From: Rhizobiaceae bacterium
GTDB lineage: Bacteria > Pseudomonadota > Alphaproteobacteria > Rhizobiales > Rhizobiaceae
DNA length: 64,000 nt
NCBI GenBank assembly: GCA_017640615.1
Contig: JAEPQK010000002.1
Span: forward strand, 124,001 to 188,000
Direction of reading: 5' to 3'
Made by a program: the position numbers and the translations under genes
Notes under the pieces: model-generated
Told to the model about the DNA's origin: nothing
Databases searched by the model: none
What the model saw: only the letters and a program-made list of their open reading frames with translations
Shown here: piece after piece, positions 26,891 through 36,014 of the stretch
Layout of the letters: every line of letters starts with the position of its first letter
Numbering within the stretch: the first letter of the stretch is position 1

Positions 26891-27901
26891 TCATGCCTTT
26901 GGCTTGCGCGCCATCAGCAGCATAGCCGAGGTTTTGAACCCGAGCAGCCGGCGGATGGTGTCGAACCCGGTAAAGGCGATCAAAAACGGGAGGCCCTTGA
27001 GGGGGTCGAACCAATTGGCCAACCAGGGCATGGGTATGCTGGAATTGTACCGGGCGAGATGGTGCATCGAGTACATCCAGAACGAATGCCCAGTCTGGTA
27101 ACCGACATAGGTCACTTCCAGCCCAGCTTCCTCAAAAAGGCGGGTCAGGCTTTTGGGGTCGAACAGCGTCCAGTGCCGGGGAATATGATAGCCGCCCCAC
27201 CACCGCTTGTGGAACAGCCGTCGGTCGAGTGAATCAATATTGGGTGTTTCCACCGCCAGCACGCCGCCTGGCGTCAGCCAGTCGCTGATCTGCCGCACGA
27301 CAGAGAGTGGATCGGCCACGTGCTCTATCACATGGAACATGGTCGCCAGATCGATGCTTTCTGACGGGACGTCCTCGCAATCCTCGACCCGGCGGTGAAA
27401 GGCCTGAAAGCCCTGCTCGCGCAACCGCGCCACCGGCTCTTCGGAGAGTTCGAGCCCGTAGATCTTCTGTTTGTCCATGCCTCGGTCGGCAAACAGCTTG
27501 AGGTAGCGGCCGTCACCGCAGCCGATATCGAGAAAGCTCGACGGCTTAAAGCCGATGCGCTTGAGAATGCCTCCGAATTTTCGCCTGTCCAGAAAATCCT
27601 TTCCGGCGAGCGCAATCGGCGAGATCCTCTCGGACAGCTGATAGGAATAGTAATGCGGCGGGTAGATGGTGCCCAGCTCATGAACCGCAGGGCGCGGGTC
27701 GGGCCAGACCGTGCCGCAATCCGTACACCGCCAGAAGTGCCATTCGTTGCGGCAGGTATCGAGCTCATAGTCCTGCCCGCGCGCGTAGAATCCGCGCCTG
27801 TCCCCTCCGCAGGTCGGGCAGGCGGGAATAGCCTCGGTTTCAATCAGCGGCGCGTCTGGATTGAAGCCCGGCGGCAAGGGGAGCGGCTGCATTCCGATCA
27901 T
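26891..27901 (-). CDS. Zinc-ribbon class I SAM methyltransferase
   Basis: A 336-residue protein. The N-terminus has two CxxC pairs (C28/C31 and C59/C62), a small zinc ribbon. The methyltransferase domain has FLDIGCGDGRYLKLF, IYGLELSEEP, LATMFHVIEHVADP and LTPGGVLAVETPN. This arrangement matches the Methyltransf_13/23/14 type of sugar C- and O-methyltransferases (TylCIII-like). ATG 27901 overlaps the stop of the upstream desaturase (ATGA). A much longer in-frame reading through to 28600 is rejected because it runs antisense-free through the desaturase in another frame. Likely acts on a deoxysugar; substrate unknown. Confidence 0.85.
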   Translation of the reverse strand: MIGMQPLPLPPGFNPDAPLIETEAIPACPTCGGDRRGFYARGQDYELDTCRNEWHFWRCTDCGTVWPDPRPAVHELGTIYPPHYYSYQLSERISPIALAGKDFLDRRKFGGILKRIGFKPSSFLDIGCGDGRYLKLFADRGMDKQKIYGLELSEEPVARLREQGFQAFHRRVEDCEDVPSESIDLATMFHVIEHVADPLSVVRQISDWLTPGGVLAVETPNIDSLDRRLFHKRWWGGYHIPRHWTLFDPKSLTRLFEEAGLEVTYVGYQTGHSFWMYSMHHLARYNSSIPMPWLANWFDPLKGLPFLIAFTGFDTIRRLLGFKTSAMLLMARKPKA

Positions 27902-28878
27902 CGTGCCGATGCCGCCAGCGCGGCCCCGCGTCCTGTCCAGAACAGATAGAACAAGATGTAACCGAAATAGGAGCGGCGCCAGACGAGGTTCTCGTCTGGC
28001 CCATTCTTTGCCAAGTATTCGCGGATCAGCGCGTCGGCGCGTGGCAGATTGTAATAGGGAATGGCCGGCCAGAGGTGGTGCGGGGTGTGGTAGTTCATAT
28101 TGTGCGGCGCAAAGAACGGCTTTTCCAGCGGGTGGCTGGTATAGGTAATCATCCGCTTGGTCTCGTCGGCCCTTTTGTCGGGCATCAGCATGGAATGCTC
28201 GCAGAATACCCGTACCAGATCGGCCCGATAGGCGAACACATAGATGGGCAGGATCCAGAGTACGGGATAGGCCCACCATCCGATGGCCCATGTCAGACCT
28301 ACGATCAGCGCGGCTTGCCAGCCTAGAATGATCGCCATATCGCGTAGTGTGTAACGGGTGCTTTCCGCGCCGGGCACTGGCGCCTTGCGCTTCAAAAAGA
28401 TATTGCGGAAGGCTGGCCACAGGCTCTGCAGCCCGGACAGAAACATGACGTAGCTGAAATTGTCTTCCTTGTCGTCGTGGATGTATTTGTGCCGGTCCGG
28501 ATCGCCGGGAAGACAGGTTTCGCGGTGATGATCCATATGGTTGGTGCGGTTGATATGCGTGATCGCGCAGATCGGCCCGAGGATCAGCAGGTCGTTCCAC
28601 AGATCATTCGCATCGCGTGACCGGAACAGCCTGCGGTGCAGCCCATCATGGCCGATGATCGTCAGCGCGTAGTAGCGCGTCCCGATCAACACGATGGCGA
28701 TCAGCACCATCCACCAGGTCGGCACTAGTGCGACCGCCGCAAAACCGGCCAAAATGCCGATCCAGGCGATAATCGTGTCGCGTACGGCGATTCCGGGCCG
28801 CAGCTCGCAAAGTTCGCGCACCTGCTCCTTGGTCAAGAGCGTCGTGCGGTAGGGGGCGTAGGATTGGACGTCAGCCAT
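27898..28878 (-). CDS. Membrane fatty-acid desaturase family protein
   Basis: A 326-residue integral membrane di-iron oxygenase. Three histidine boxes are intact: HDGLH (77-81), HMDHH (114-118) and HTPHH (264-268); an FCEH element near 225-228 adds a ligand. About four membrane segments flank the boxes. It should desaturate or hydroxylate an acyl or alkyl chain in the inner membrane using electrons from a ferredoxin or cytochrome partner that is not nearby. It lies between two methyltransferases in one operon. An unsaturated or hydroxylated lipid part for an exported glycoconjugate is a possible role, but the substrate is not known. Confidence 0.9.
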   Translation of the reverse strand: MADVQSYAPYRTTLLTKEQVRELCELRPGIAVRDTIIAWIGILAGFAAVALVPTWWMVLIAIVLIGTRYYALTIIGHDGLHRRLFRSRDANDLWNDLLILGPICAITHINRTNHMDHHRETCLPGDPDRHKYIHDDKEDNFSYVMFLSGLQSLWPAFRNIFLKRKAPVPGAESTRYTLRDMAIILGWQAALIVGLTWAIGWWAYPVLWILPIYVFAYRADLVRVFCEHSMLMPDKRADETKRMITYTSHPLEKPFFAPHNMNYHTPHHLWPAIPYYNLPRADALIREYLAKNGPDENLVWRRSYFGYILFYLFWTGRGAALAASAR

Positions 28879-28894
28879 ACAACAACCTCTGCCT

Positions 28895-29707
28895 TCAGGC
28901 CTTTGTGCCCGTCACAAGCCAACTATAGCCGTGCCGGTTGAAGGACTGCACATCCGCGAAGCCCGCCCGTTCCAAAAGTGCTTCCGCCTCTTGGCGGGCG
29001 TAGTATTTCGCATATTCGGGATTGAGTTGATCGAACACGGTGAGCATGCGATGCCGCCACGGATATCTGGAAATCACATCCCGCATGTACTTCCGCATAG
29101 GCAGCGGAAATACATGACAAAGCGCCGCGTAAACGCTTAGGAACGCCGTCAGGATATGACTGAGGGCCATTAGCGTCCAGTCCGGCAAGCGGCTGGTGAT
29201 TTTGCGCAACGGCAAGACCACCGAAAGATAGGCGCTGTTCCCTTCCTTGCCATAGAGCCAGATCAGCACGCGCCCGCCCTTTTTCAGGCAACCGAACGCC
29301 CGAGCAATCGCCGGGTCGGGTTCGGGAATGTGGTGAATGACGCCAATGGACAAAACGAAGTCGTACTCACCTTCGGGCAATCTCTCGGCGGTGTCGTGGA
29401 TCAAGGTGACCTGCTCGCCCTCGGCTTTTCCGAGGTTCTCCTCGAGAACGTAGAAAGCGTCCGACGGCTCGACCGCAGTTACATGTGAGGCGCCTGCTTT
29501 CAGCAGCATGCCGACGATGCGTCCGCTACCGCTTCCAAGCTCCGCAACCTTGCTGTTCTCGAAATCCGCGGGCGTCAGAAAAGGCGCGACGATGTCCGCA
29601 AACATCTCGTTGGAGGCGTAGTAGCCGTCGTTGTCACGAAAGCGCTGCCACTGGTCCCCGAAATCCGTGATCGTTCGGGGAGTAGCGTCTGTATGCTGGT
29701 CTGTCAT
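28895..29707 (-). CDS. Class I SAM-dependent methyltransferase
   Basis: A 270-residue methyltransferase. VAELGSGSGRIVGMLLKAG gives SAM motif I; VTAVEPSDAF, FVLSIGVIHHIPEPD and LKKGGRVLIWLYGKEG follow. The GVIHHI...P pattern and the hydrophobic tail region with membrane-proximal helices suit enzymes acting on lipid or quinone-like substrates, but that is weak evidence. It overlaps the upstream AglD-like gene by four bases and is 16 bases before the desaturase. Confidence 0.85.
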   Translation of the reverse strand: MTDQHTDATPRTITDFGDQWQRFRDNDGYYASNEMFADIVAPFLTPADFENSKVAELGSGSGRIVGMLLKAGASHVTAVEPSDAFYVLEENLGKAEGEQVTLIHDTAERLPEGEYDFVLSIGVIHHIPEPDPAIARAFGCLKKGGRVLIWLYGKEGNSAYLSVVLPLRKITSRLPDWTLMALSHILTAFLSVYAALCHVFPLPMRKYMRDVISRYPWRHRMLTVFDQLNPEYAKYYARQEAEALLERAGFADVQSFNRHGYSWLVTGTKA

Positions 29708-30624
29708 TTGCGGTTGAACCGAAGGGCTTCAATCCCCCCTTTAAGGATTTCCAACGCAGCGCCCTCCAGGGCAGCCATGAGTTTCAGCGAATACAGAATT
29801 GCGACTAACAGAATCGCGTCGCTGGAATCAATGCCGGTCACCAGGAACGCCGCGGCGCCCGCCACCTCGCTGGGACCACCGCCGAACAGCGAGACGGGCA
29901 CAATCATGGCCAGATTGCCGGCTGCGACGCCGAACAGCACATTCAGGTAGGGCGCGTTCACGCCCAGCGCCTCGGCACAAAGCCAGACGCCGAGGCCTGT
30001 CACACACTGCATGAGGAGAGAGATCACGATGGGAAGCGCCGTTTTGGCCGGGTGCCGGAACACCGCGTGCAAGATCTCGCTCAGCCATTCCGAATAGCGG
30101 CGGATCGCATAGATCACGGCGACGGCGCCAAGTGCGGCGAGGACCGCACCGGCCGACAAGACGGTCACCTGATCGAGCGAAATCGGAACAAGCATCACCC
30201 CGAGCACCACAGCAAACAGCACCGAGGAGCAAAAGCCGATCAACCGGTCCATGAACACGGCTGGTGCCAGCCACTTGAACTCGAGGTCGGGCTGCAATGC
30301 CTTGATCTTGAGATACCGCGAAATCTCGATACTCACCGACATGGGCACGAGAAAGAAATAGACGATCGACTGCAGGTAGATGCGAAAAGCGGCTGCGCGC
30401 GAGATCGCGATTTCAAACAGCGACAATGTCGTGCGCATGCGCTCCGCGAATAGCCAGAGCGCTACATGGTAGATCGCCAGACCCAGCAGCAGCTTTGGTG
30501 AGTCTGCGACCGCCCAATCGCGAGCGCTTTCTTGCGAAACAAGTGCAAAGACCAGCCAGACCGCCAGACTTGGCACAACCACCAGGCGAAGCACAAGGCC
30601 TGCGATCCGCCAGACCCGCGCCAT
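29704..30624 (-). CDS. AglD/UPF0104 (lysylphosphatidylglycerol synthase TM-type) membrane protein
   Basis: About 306 residues with seven or eight predicted membrane segments and no soluble domain. YFLVPMSVSIEISRYLKIK and FGGGPSEVAGAAAFLVT resemble the PxSxGGxGxxE-like motifs of the UPF0104 family, which includes AglD and lipid flippase-like proteins. ATG 30624 follows AAGAGG at eight bases; ATG 30654 is an alternative that adds ten residues. It is the first gene of the - strand operon. A role in handling or flipping a lipid-linked intermediate is possible and unproven. Confidence 0.75.
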   Translation of the reverse strand: MARVWRIAGLVLRLVVVPSLAVWLVFALVSQESARDWAVADSPKLLLGLAIYHVALWLFAERMRTTLSLFEIAISRAAAFRIYLQSIVYFFLVPMSVSIEISRYLKIKALQPDLEFKWLAPAVFMDRLIGFCSSVLFAVVLGVMLVPISLDQVTVLSAGAVLAALGAVAVIYAIRRYSEWLSEILHAVFRHPAKTALPIVISLLMQCVTGLGVWLCAEALGVNAPYLNVLFGVAAGNLAMIVPVSLFGGGPSEVAGAAAFLVTGIDSSDAILLVAILYSLKLMAALEGAALEILKGGIEALRFNRK

Positions 30625-30839
30625 GCCGTTCGCCTCTTTGGATGTGCCCGTCATGTTTGCCCGAACCGCCCAGCTGCGAGGATGTGGACGGGTACCGGAT
30701 ATGCCGGACTTGGTCAAAATGTCATTTGCCGACGCTACATACCAATTGGCGCGCTGACTCGTTGACCCTCTACGGATGGACAACTAGGACAAGGCAAACG
30801 CATTTGCGCGCAGACAGGCGCAGGGGACAGCGAGGCACC

Positions 30840-32198
30840 ATGAGAGTTGCAGTGATAGGCTCCGGCTATGTGGGTCTTGTGTCCGGCGCGTGTCTGGCGG
30901 AAATCGGCCATCAGGTAGTCTGCGTCGACAAAAATCCGCAGCAGATCGATTCTCTGTGTCGCGGCGTCATTCCGATCTTTGAGGAAGGTCTGGAGCAGCT
31001 CGTTTCGCGCAACACTGCGGCCGGTCGGCTGGAATTCAGCACGGAACTGCCGCCGGCAGTGCGGCAGGCCGATGTGGTGATGATCGCGGTGGGCACCCCG
31101 AGTCGCCGCGGCGATGGCCACGCCGATCTCAGCTTCGTCTACGCCGCCGCCAGAGACGTCGCTGCTGCCCTTGAGGGCTTCACGGCGATCGTCACCAAGT
31201 CCACCGTGCCGGTGGGCACAAGTGACGAGATGGAACGCATCGTTTCCGAGGCCAATCCGAAGGCACAGTTCGCCGCCATCTCCAACCCGGAATTCCTTCG
31301 CGAAGGGGCCGCGATTGCCGATTTCATGCGGCCGGACCGAATTGTCATCGGCGTGGAAGACGAGCGGGCGCGTGCGGTGATGCACCGGCTCTATGCGCCG
31401 CTCGGCCTGCGCGATGAGCAGATCCTCTTCACCCATCGCCGCGCCGCCGAGCTGATTAAATACGCGGCCAATGCGTTTCTGGCGATGAAGATCACATTCG
31501 CCAATGAGCTGGCGGATCTGTGCGAGGCGGTTGGCGCCGATGTGAACGAAGTGACGCTGGGTATTGGCAAGGATGCGCGTATCGGCGAAAAGTTTCTGCG
31601 CCCCGGCCCTGGATATGGCGGCTCGTGCTTTCCCAAGGACACAATGGCGCTGATGCGCACGGCGCAGGAAAATCAGATTGCCCTGAGGCTAGTCGAGACT
31701 ACCGTTTCGGCCAATGACAGCCGCAAGGCAGCCATGTCGCGTCGGATCATGGCGGCGTGTGGCGGACGTGTGCGCGGCAAGACGATTGCGCTGCTCGGCC
31801 TGACCTTCAAGCCCAACACCGATGACATGCGCGAGGCGCCTTCGCTCTGGATTATTCGAGGTTTGCAGGATCTGGGTGCCCGTATCCGCGCCTATGACCC
31901 CGAGGGCATGGACGCCGCGCGAAAGGAAGTCACCAACGTTCATTTCGCTAAAAGCGCACATGAGGCCTGCATCGGCGCAGACGCGCTGGTTCTGGTAACC
32001 GAATGGCCCGAATTTGCGGCGCTGAATTTCAGCGAGATCGCCTTGGGAATGAACGCGCTAGTTTGCGTGGATCTGCGCAACCAGCTCGAACGGGAGACCA
32101 TGGAAGCGCAGGGCTTTTCCTATCACGCCGTGGGCCGGGGGAACACACCGGCGCATGGTCTGGACGCCCCGCCGTCAAGCCAGCCCGGGGCGAACTGA
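30840..32198 (+). CDS. ugd: UDP-glucose 6-dehydrogenase
   Basis: A 452-residue UDPG dehydrogenase. VIGSGYVGLVSGAC binds NAD; NPEFLREGAA, the LIKYAANAFLAMKI helix and GPGYGGSCFPKDT with catalytic Cys263 are diagnostic. It oxidises UDP-glucose to UDP-glucuronate. ATG 30840 gives the standard N-terminus; the reading frame is open upstream to 30426 but that part overlaps the divergent AglD-like gene and has no family similarity. The stop overlaps the ATG of the 4-epimerase, so UDP-GlcA is passed straight to UDP-GalA synthesis. It is clearly distinct from the AlgD-type enzyme at 4323. Confidence 0.95.
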   Translation: MRVAVIGSGYVGLVSGACLAEIGHQVVCVDKNPQQIDSLCRGVIPIFEEGLEQLVSRNTAAGRLEFSTELPPAVRQADVVMIAVGTPSRRGDGHADLSFVYAAARDVAAALEGFTAIVTKSTVPVGTSDEMERIVSEANPKAQFAAISNPEFLREGAAIADFMRPDRIVIGVEDERARAVMHRLYAPLGLRDEQILFTHRRAAELIKYAANAFLAMKITFANELADLCEAVGADVNEVTLGIGKDARIGEKFLRPGPGYGGSCFPKDTMALMRTAQENQIALRLVETTVSANDSRKAAMSRRIMAACGGRVRGKTIALLGLTFKPNTDDMREAPSLWIIRGLQDLGARIRAYDPEGMDAARKEVTNVHFAKSAHEACIGADALVLVTEWPEFAALNFSEIALGMNALVCVDLRNQLERETMEAQGFSYHAVGRGNTPAHGLDAPPSSQPGAN

Positions 32199-33220
32199 TG
32201 CGGTATTTGGTAACCGGCTGCGCAGGCTTTGTTGGGTATCACGTCACTTATCGGCTTCTCGAAAAAGGCCATCATGTCTTCGGTATCGATGGCATGACCG
32301 AATATTATGATCCCGCGCTCAAGCGCGCGCGGATGGCGCGGCTGCTGTCATCTCCAAATTTCGAATGGTCCGAATTGATGCTTGAGGACCGCCCGGCCCT
32401 TGAGGCAGCCGTAAGGGCGTCGAAAGCCGAAAACATAATCCACCTGGCTGCACAAGCGGGGGTTCGCTATAGCCTTGAGGCGCCTCGCACCTATCTGAGC
32501 TCCAATATCGTAGGCACCTTCAACCTGCTAGAGACCATCAAGGACGTTCTCCCGGCTCATCTGTTGATCGCATCCTCTAGCTCAGTCTATGGAGGCAATC
32601 TTGAGATGCCGTTTCGCGAGACGCATGCAGCCGATCACCCGCTGAGCCACTACGCAGCGACCAAAAGAGCGGTAGAGGTAATGTCCCACAGCTACGCGCA
32701 TCTGTGGAGGCTGCCGATTACCAACATGCGGTTCTTCACTGTCTATGGCCCTTGGGGTCGGCCCGATATGGCGCTATTTAGGTTCGTCGAAGCGATCCGC
32801 GCTGGTGAGTCCATCGACGTCTATGGCGAAGGGCAAATGCAGCGCGATTTCACCTATGTTGATGACATCGTAGAGGCGATATTGCGCCTTGTTGACGTCG
32901 TCCCGGGAGCGCGTAGGGACGTTCAAGAGGCGGGTTTGGACACTCTGTCTCCCGTCGCACCGTGGAGGGTGGTCAATCTGTGCGGTGGCCGGCCGGTCGG
33001 GCTACGCGACTTCATCGTGCTGGTCGAGAAATACCTTGGCCAAAAGGCAAAGCTCAATCTGTTGCCGTTTCAAAAGGGCGATCCCGTAAGCACTTGGGGC
33101 GACCCTAGCCTGCTGCATGCCTTGACCGGCTTCACACCAACGGTGGAACTGGCAGAGGGCGTCGCGAGGTTCATTGAGTGGAGTAGCCGATATCCGTCAA
33201 ATCGCGGATCAGCAACTTGA
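32198..33220 (+). CDS. UDP-glucuronate 4-epimerase-like NAD-dependent epimerase
   Basis: A 340-residue extended SDR. VTGCAGFVG at the N-terminus binds NAD; SSSSVYG and Y152-x3-K156 (YAATK) are catalytic. YDPALKRARMARL, AAQAGVRYS and FFTVYGPWGRPDMALF are typical of UDP-GlcA 4-epimerases (GAE/Cap1J/LpsL). It should convert UDP-GlcA to UDP-GalA. It is coupled by overlap to ugd. Confidence 0.92.
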   Translation: MRYLVTGCAGFVGYHVTYRLLEKGHHVFGIDGMTEYYDPALKRARMARLLSSPNFEWSELMLEDRPALEAAVRASKAENIIHLAAQAGVRYSLEAPRTYLSSNIVGTFNLLETIKDVLPAHLLIASSSSVYGGNLEMPFRETHAADHPLSHYAATKRAVEVMSHSYAHLWRLPITNMRFFTVYGPWGRPDMALFRFVEAIRAGESIDVYGEGQMQRDFTYVDDIVEAILRLVDVVPGARRDVQEAGLDTLSPVAPWRVVNLCGGRPVGLRDFIVLVEKYLGQKAKLNLLPFQKGDPVSTWGDPSLLHALTGFTPTVELAEGVARFIEWSSRYPSNRGSAT

Positions 33221-33625
33221 CCATTCGCCTACTTCCCATTCCGCGAGAGGCATTCGGATGCCAGTGTGACTGTATTGAGTTGCTCCAATTTTTCCCGAAT
33301 CAACTTCTGCTCAGACTATTTATGTCGAATCTCAGCTCCGCCAGCTCGCCCACATGGCCAGAGCAAATGATTGCGGTTTTCACGCGGTCCCTGCTATCGA
33401 ACGAAATCAACGAATGAGGAAAGCGGTTGCGTCGAGGAGTGTGGGGTGGCAACCGAAGTCGATTGTTAGCTTGGAGCAAAAGTTCGTTGGTCACGAGCCG
33501 CCTTACCCATTTCCTTGCTTCGCAAGAAGGGCACTATCAAATGTCGTGATTGACAAGCATGTACTGAACAACCCCGACGCGGGGCCAGACTTCGTTGGGT
33601 GTAGTTGACGAAAGTTGCTAGAGTA
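33221..33625 (+). other. Intergenic region upstream of the initiating sugar transferase
   Basis: About 400 bases without a convincing gene. It appears poorer in GC than the preceding genes. It is the obvious place for a promoter of the downstream transferase, but I do not see a clear -35/-10 pair or operator that I can defend. Confidence 0.5.
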
Positions 33626-34930
33626 ATGCTCAGATTTCGACCGAGTGAACTGAAGGTGCGACTGTCACATATTGCAAGCTCTGTATTCAAGCACGCTTTG
33701 CGGTTTCAGTATCAGCTGCTGGGTGCGATAGTAGTCGCAGTTCTCCTCCCGAGCCTTGTCAGATGGGAATTTGACCCCAGGTATTGGTCCTTGGCGGAGC
33801 AGAGGAATACGATGGTGTTCTCTACGAGCGCAATAGTGCTCGGCATGCTGATGCTTCGTGCCATAGAGGCTCTACCCGATGTAAGGCCTGTTCGCTACAT
33901 CATACCCACGCAGACTGCCGCTTTTGCATTTGCACTCGCTATTATTCTGTTTGGCCGACTGAGCTACAATCGCTACTTGCTTCCTACTAGCTTTGCCTTG
34001 TCGGTACTCTGGTTTTTCGCAATCCAGGTACTCGCTGCCTCGAGAAGTGCACCTCATTTCCACGTGGTCCCTTTCGGGAATGTGCAAGCTTTATTTTCTA
34101 TCGACAACGTTCGCTGGACTATGCTCGAACAGCCTGACCTTACCCAAATTGAGAGCGACGGAATAATTGTCGATCTTCGCGCTGATCTCGATAGAGATTG
34201 GGAACGCTTCATTACGGACTGCGCTATCCGAGGGGTACGCGTGTTCCATGTGAAGCAAATCAGCGAGAGGTTGACCGGACGAGTTGAGATCGAGCATCTC
34301 TCCGAGAACACGCTCGGCTCGATTAATCCGCAATCGGCTTATGGCCAGATCAAGCATTTTTTCGACTGGGTCTTCGCGCTTGTTGCTGGGATCTTGCTCC
34401 TACCGATGTTTGCCGTCATTGCCATCGCAATTAAGATCGACAGCCCTGGGCCCGTTTTTTTTCTGCAATCACGCGTCGGCTATGGCGGCCGACCGTTTAC
34501 GTGTTTCAAGTTTCGCACCATGGCCAACAGGTCAGCTGGGGAAATGTCGCGGGATAAAGCAATGACGCGAAGCGACGACCCTCGCATTACGCGCGTCGGA
34601 CGGTTCCTCCGTCGCACCCGACTAGATGAACTTCCGCAACTGCTTAATGTTCTGCGGGGTGAAATGAGCTGGATCGGGCCGCGGCCCGAAGCACAGGAAT
34701 TATCCAAATGGTATGAAGAGGAACTCCCGTTCTATCGCTACAGGCATGTCGTAAGACCAGGAATTTCCGGCTGGGCCCAAGTAAATCAAGGGCATGTTGT
34801 TGAAGTTGATCAGGTTATGGCGAAGTTGCATTACGATTTTTACTATATAAAGAACTACTCTCTATGGCTAGATATATTGATTTTCTTCAGGACAATTTTT
34901 GCAGTATTTACTGGATTCGGTGCAAAGTAG
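33626..34930 (+). CDS. Undecaprenyl-phosphate sugar-phosphate transferase (WbaP/WcaJ type)
   Basis: A polyprenyl glycosylphosphotransferase of about 434 residues. Four hydrophobic segments occupy the first ~140 residues. A CoA-binding-like middle domain follows, then a membrane helix and the catalytic bacterial sugar transferase domain: KFRTM, RRTRLDELPQL, IGPRPE and RPGISGWAQVNQG. It transfers a sugar-1-phosphate to undecaprenyl phosphate and starts repeat-unit assembly. ATG 33626 is chosen; TTG 33605 is the in-frame alternative. The gene is AT-richer than the rest of the locus. It sits at the border with phage-derived DNA. Confidence 0.93.
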   Translation: MLRFRPSELKVRLSHIASSVFKHALRFQYQLLGAIVVAVLLPSLVRWEFDPRYWSLAEQRNTMVFSTSAIVLGMLMLRAIEALPDVRPVRYIIPTQTAAFAFALAIILFGRLSYNRYLLPTSFALSVLWFFAIQVLAASRSAPHFHVVPFGNVQALFSIDNVRWTMLEQPDLTQIESDGIIVDLRADLDRDWERFITDCAIRGVRVFHVKQISERLTGRVEIEHLSENTLGSINPQSAYGQIKHFFDWVFALVAGILLLPMFAVIAIAIKIDSPGPVFFLQSRVGYGGRPFTCFKFRTMANRSAGEMSRDKAMTRSDDPRITRVGRFLRRTRLDELPQLLNVLRGEMSWIGPRPEAQELSKWYEEELPFYRYRHVVRPGISGWAQVNQGHVVEVDQVMAKLHYDFYYIKNYSLWLDILIFFRTIFAVFTGFGAK

Positions 34931-34945
34931 ATAGATGTTTGAATA

Positions 34946-35437
34946 TTACTTCTCAATTCTGACGACTGAGTCGCCATCGGGGTTCGATATTGGTTTACGG
35001 CATGCAGGGATTGCGTCCGTTTGAGCTGAATGTAGGGACAACCCAAACGGGTTGCCAAATGTCACAAGCGCACGCTTTGTTGCGTCGGTTTCTGCAGCCT
35101 TAAGGGCAATCTCGTGCGCGCGGCCGGGGCTGTCGGTTGTTGCCTCCCCGGCAGCCGACCCATCTCTGACAATTTGCCGATCACCTGCGTGCACTACCAC
35201 GCGCACTTTCGCCACGTAAGCTGCCGTGTACTTGTCGCCATTTTGTTTGGTGTACACGCAGCGCGTTTCCTGGGTTTCGCGCTCCCAGCCGTCGAATCCA
35301 AATATTCGGTTTGCCTCGGTAATGACATGCCAACCCTCAAGATAGCAAAATTCCCTGTCGCCAACTTGTCTTTTTCGAACAAAACTTTCGCGAAGCTTCG
35401 CGCGCAGTTTGCGTTCCTGCTTCAAATCGAAGGGCAT
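34946..35437 (-). CDS. Rad52/Rad22-type single-strand annealing protein
   Basis: A 163-residue protein with the conserved core of the Rad52 N-terminal domain: YLEGWHVITEANRIFGFDGWERE (about 32-55, read as separate short motifs), then VRVVVHAGD and GSAAGEA, and the AHEIALKAAETDATKRAL helix with the A-x-E/K-T-D-x-x-K-R-A pattern. Family members anneal single-stranded DNA. Short bacterial members are mostly phage-borne. The upstream Gp157-type gene ends three bases before this gene's start, which forms an operon. It points to prophage ancestry of this region. Confidence 0.88.
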   Translation of the reverse strand: MPFDLKQERKLRAKLRESFVRKRQVGDREFCYLEGWHVITEANRIFGFDGWERETQETRCVYTKQNGDKYTAAYVAKVRVVVHAGDRQIVRDGSAAGEATTDSPGRAHEIALKAAETDATKRALVTFGNPFGLSLHSAQTDAIPACRKPISNPDGDSVVRIEK

Positions 35438-35440
35438 AGC

Positions 35441-35950
35441 TCACCTCACTCTCACTGAAAGGCACAGGCTTGTATTCGCGATCTCGGCGCCGCTAACTGC
35501 CGTTCCGCCCCTCAATGCGTTCAGCACAGCTCGTTTGTCGAGCTTTGCCGGTTGCGGTACCCAGAACCATTCCGGGATTTCCTTTTCGTCGATGACGGTC
35601 ACGCCCGGAGGACTCTTCTTTAGGGAAATGGTCAGGTCGGAGGCGACTATTTTGTCGAGACCAGATTCCTCCATTGCCCAACGTGCGGCGTCTCGTTTGT
35701 GTTCCTCGGCGCGCTCGAAGCGAGCAAGCCTCGCCTTCAGGTCTTTGATCCTTAGTTTGAGTGCCTCGATCATGCTTCGGTCATCTAGTGCAGATCGGAC
35801 CGCTGCGGTAATGACTTCGCTCAAATCGCTCGCACCCTCGAGGGTGTCGTTCAGCGTTCGCTCGTCAATTGCGGGCTCGGCCTCAAGAATCCTGCGCCGC
35901 AGCTCCGTAAACCTGTTGGTTTCGAGATACATAATGTTATGTTGAGCCAA
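35441..35950 (-). CDS. Siphovirus Gp157-family protein
   Basis: A 169-residue protein with a long coiled-coil-like charged helix from about 60 to 100 (KLRIKDLKARLARFERAEEH) followed by KIVASDLTISLKKSPPG and IPEWFWVPQPAKLDKRAV. This arrangement matches the Gp157 family, found in siphophages beside recombination genes. The start is TTG 35950, supported by GGAG six bases upstream; an internal ATG at 35932 has no such site. It is likely a phage early protein; molecular role unknown. Confidence 0.87.
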   Translation of the reverse strand: MAQHNIMYLETNRFTELRRRILEAEPAIDERTLNDTLEGASDLSEVITAAVRSALDDRSMIEALKLRIKDLKARLARFERAEEHKRDAARWAMEESGLDKIVASDLTISLKKSPPGVTVIDEKEIPEWFWVPQPAKLDKRAVLNALRGGTAVSGAEIANTSLCLSVRVR

Positions 35951-35985
35951 TGGAATCTCCGCCTACCGTTGCCTATAGAATAAAT

Positions 35986-35995
35986 TACATATGTA
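35986..35995. promoter_or_regulatory. 10-bp perfect palindrome, candidate operator
   Basis: The sequence TACATATGTA reads the same on both strands. It lies in the 64-base divergent gap between the Gp157 operon (- strand) and an XRE-type regulator (+ strand), the usual place for a phage repressor operator. Single copy here; binding is inferred. Confidence 0.4.
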
Positions 35996-36014
35996 GTGGA
36001 AATACGGCAAAACT

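Noticed and set aside
27902..28600. N-terminal extension of the zinc-ribbon methyltransferase frame
   Set aside because: The frame stays open but overlaps the well-supported desaturase gene on the same strand in another frame. ATG 27901 gives the natural start with an ATGA overlap.
30426..30839. Upstream extension of ugd
   Set aside because: No family similarity, overlaps the divergent AglD-like gene, and ATG 30840 gives the standard UDPG dehydrogenase N-terminus.
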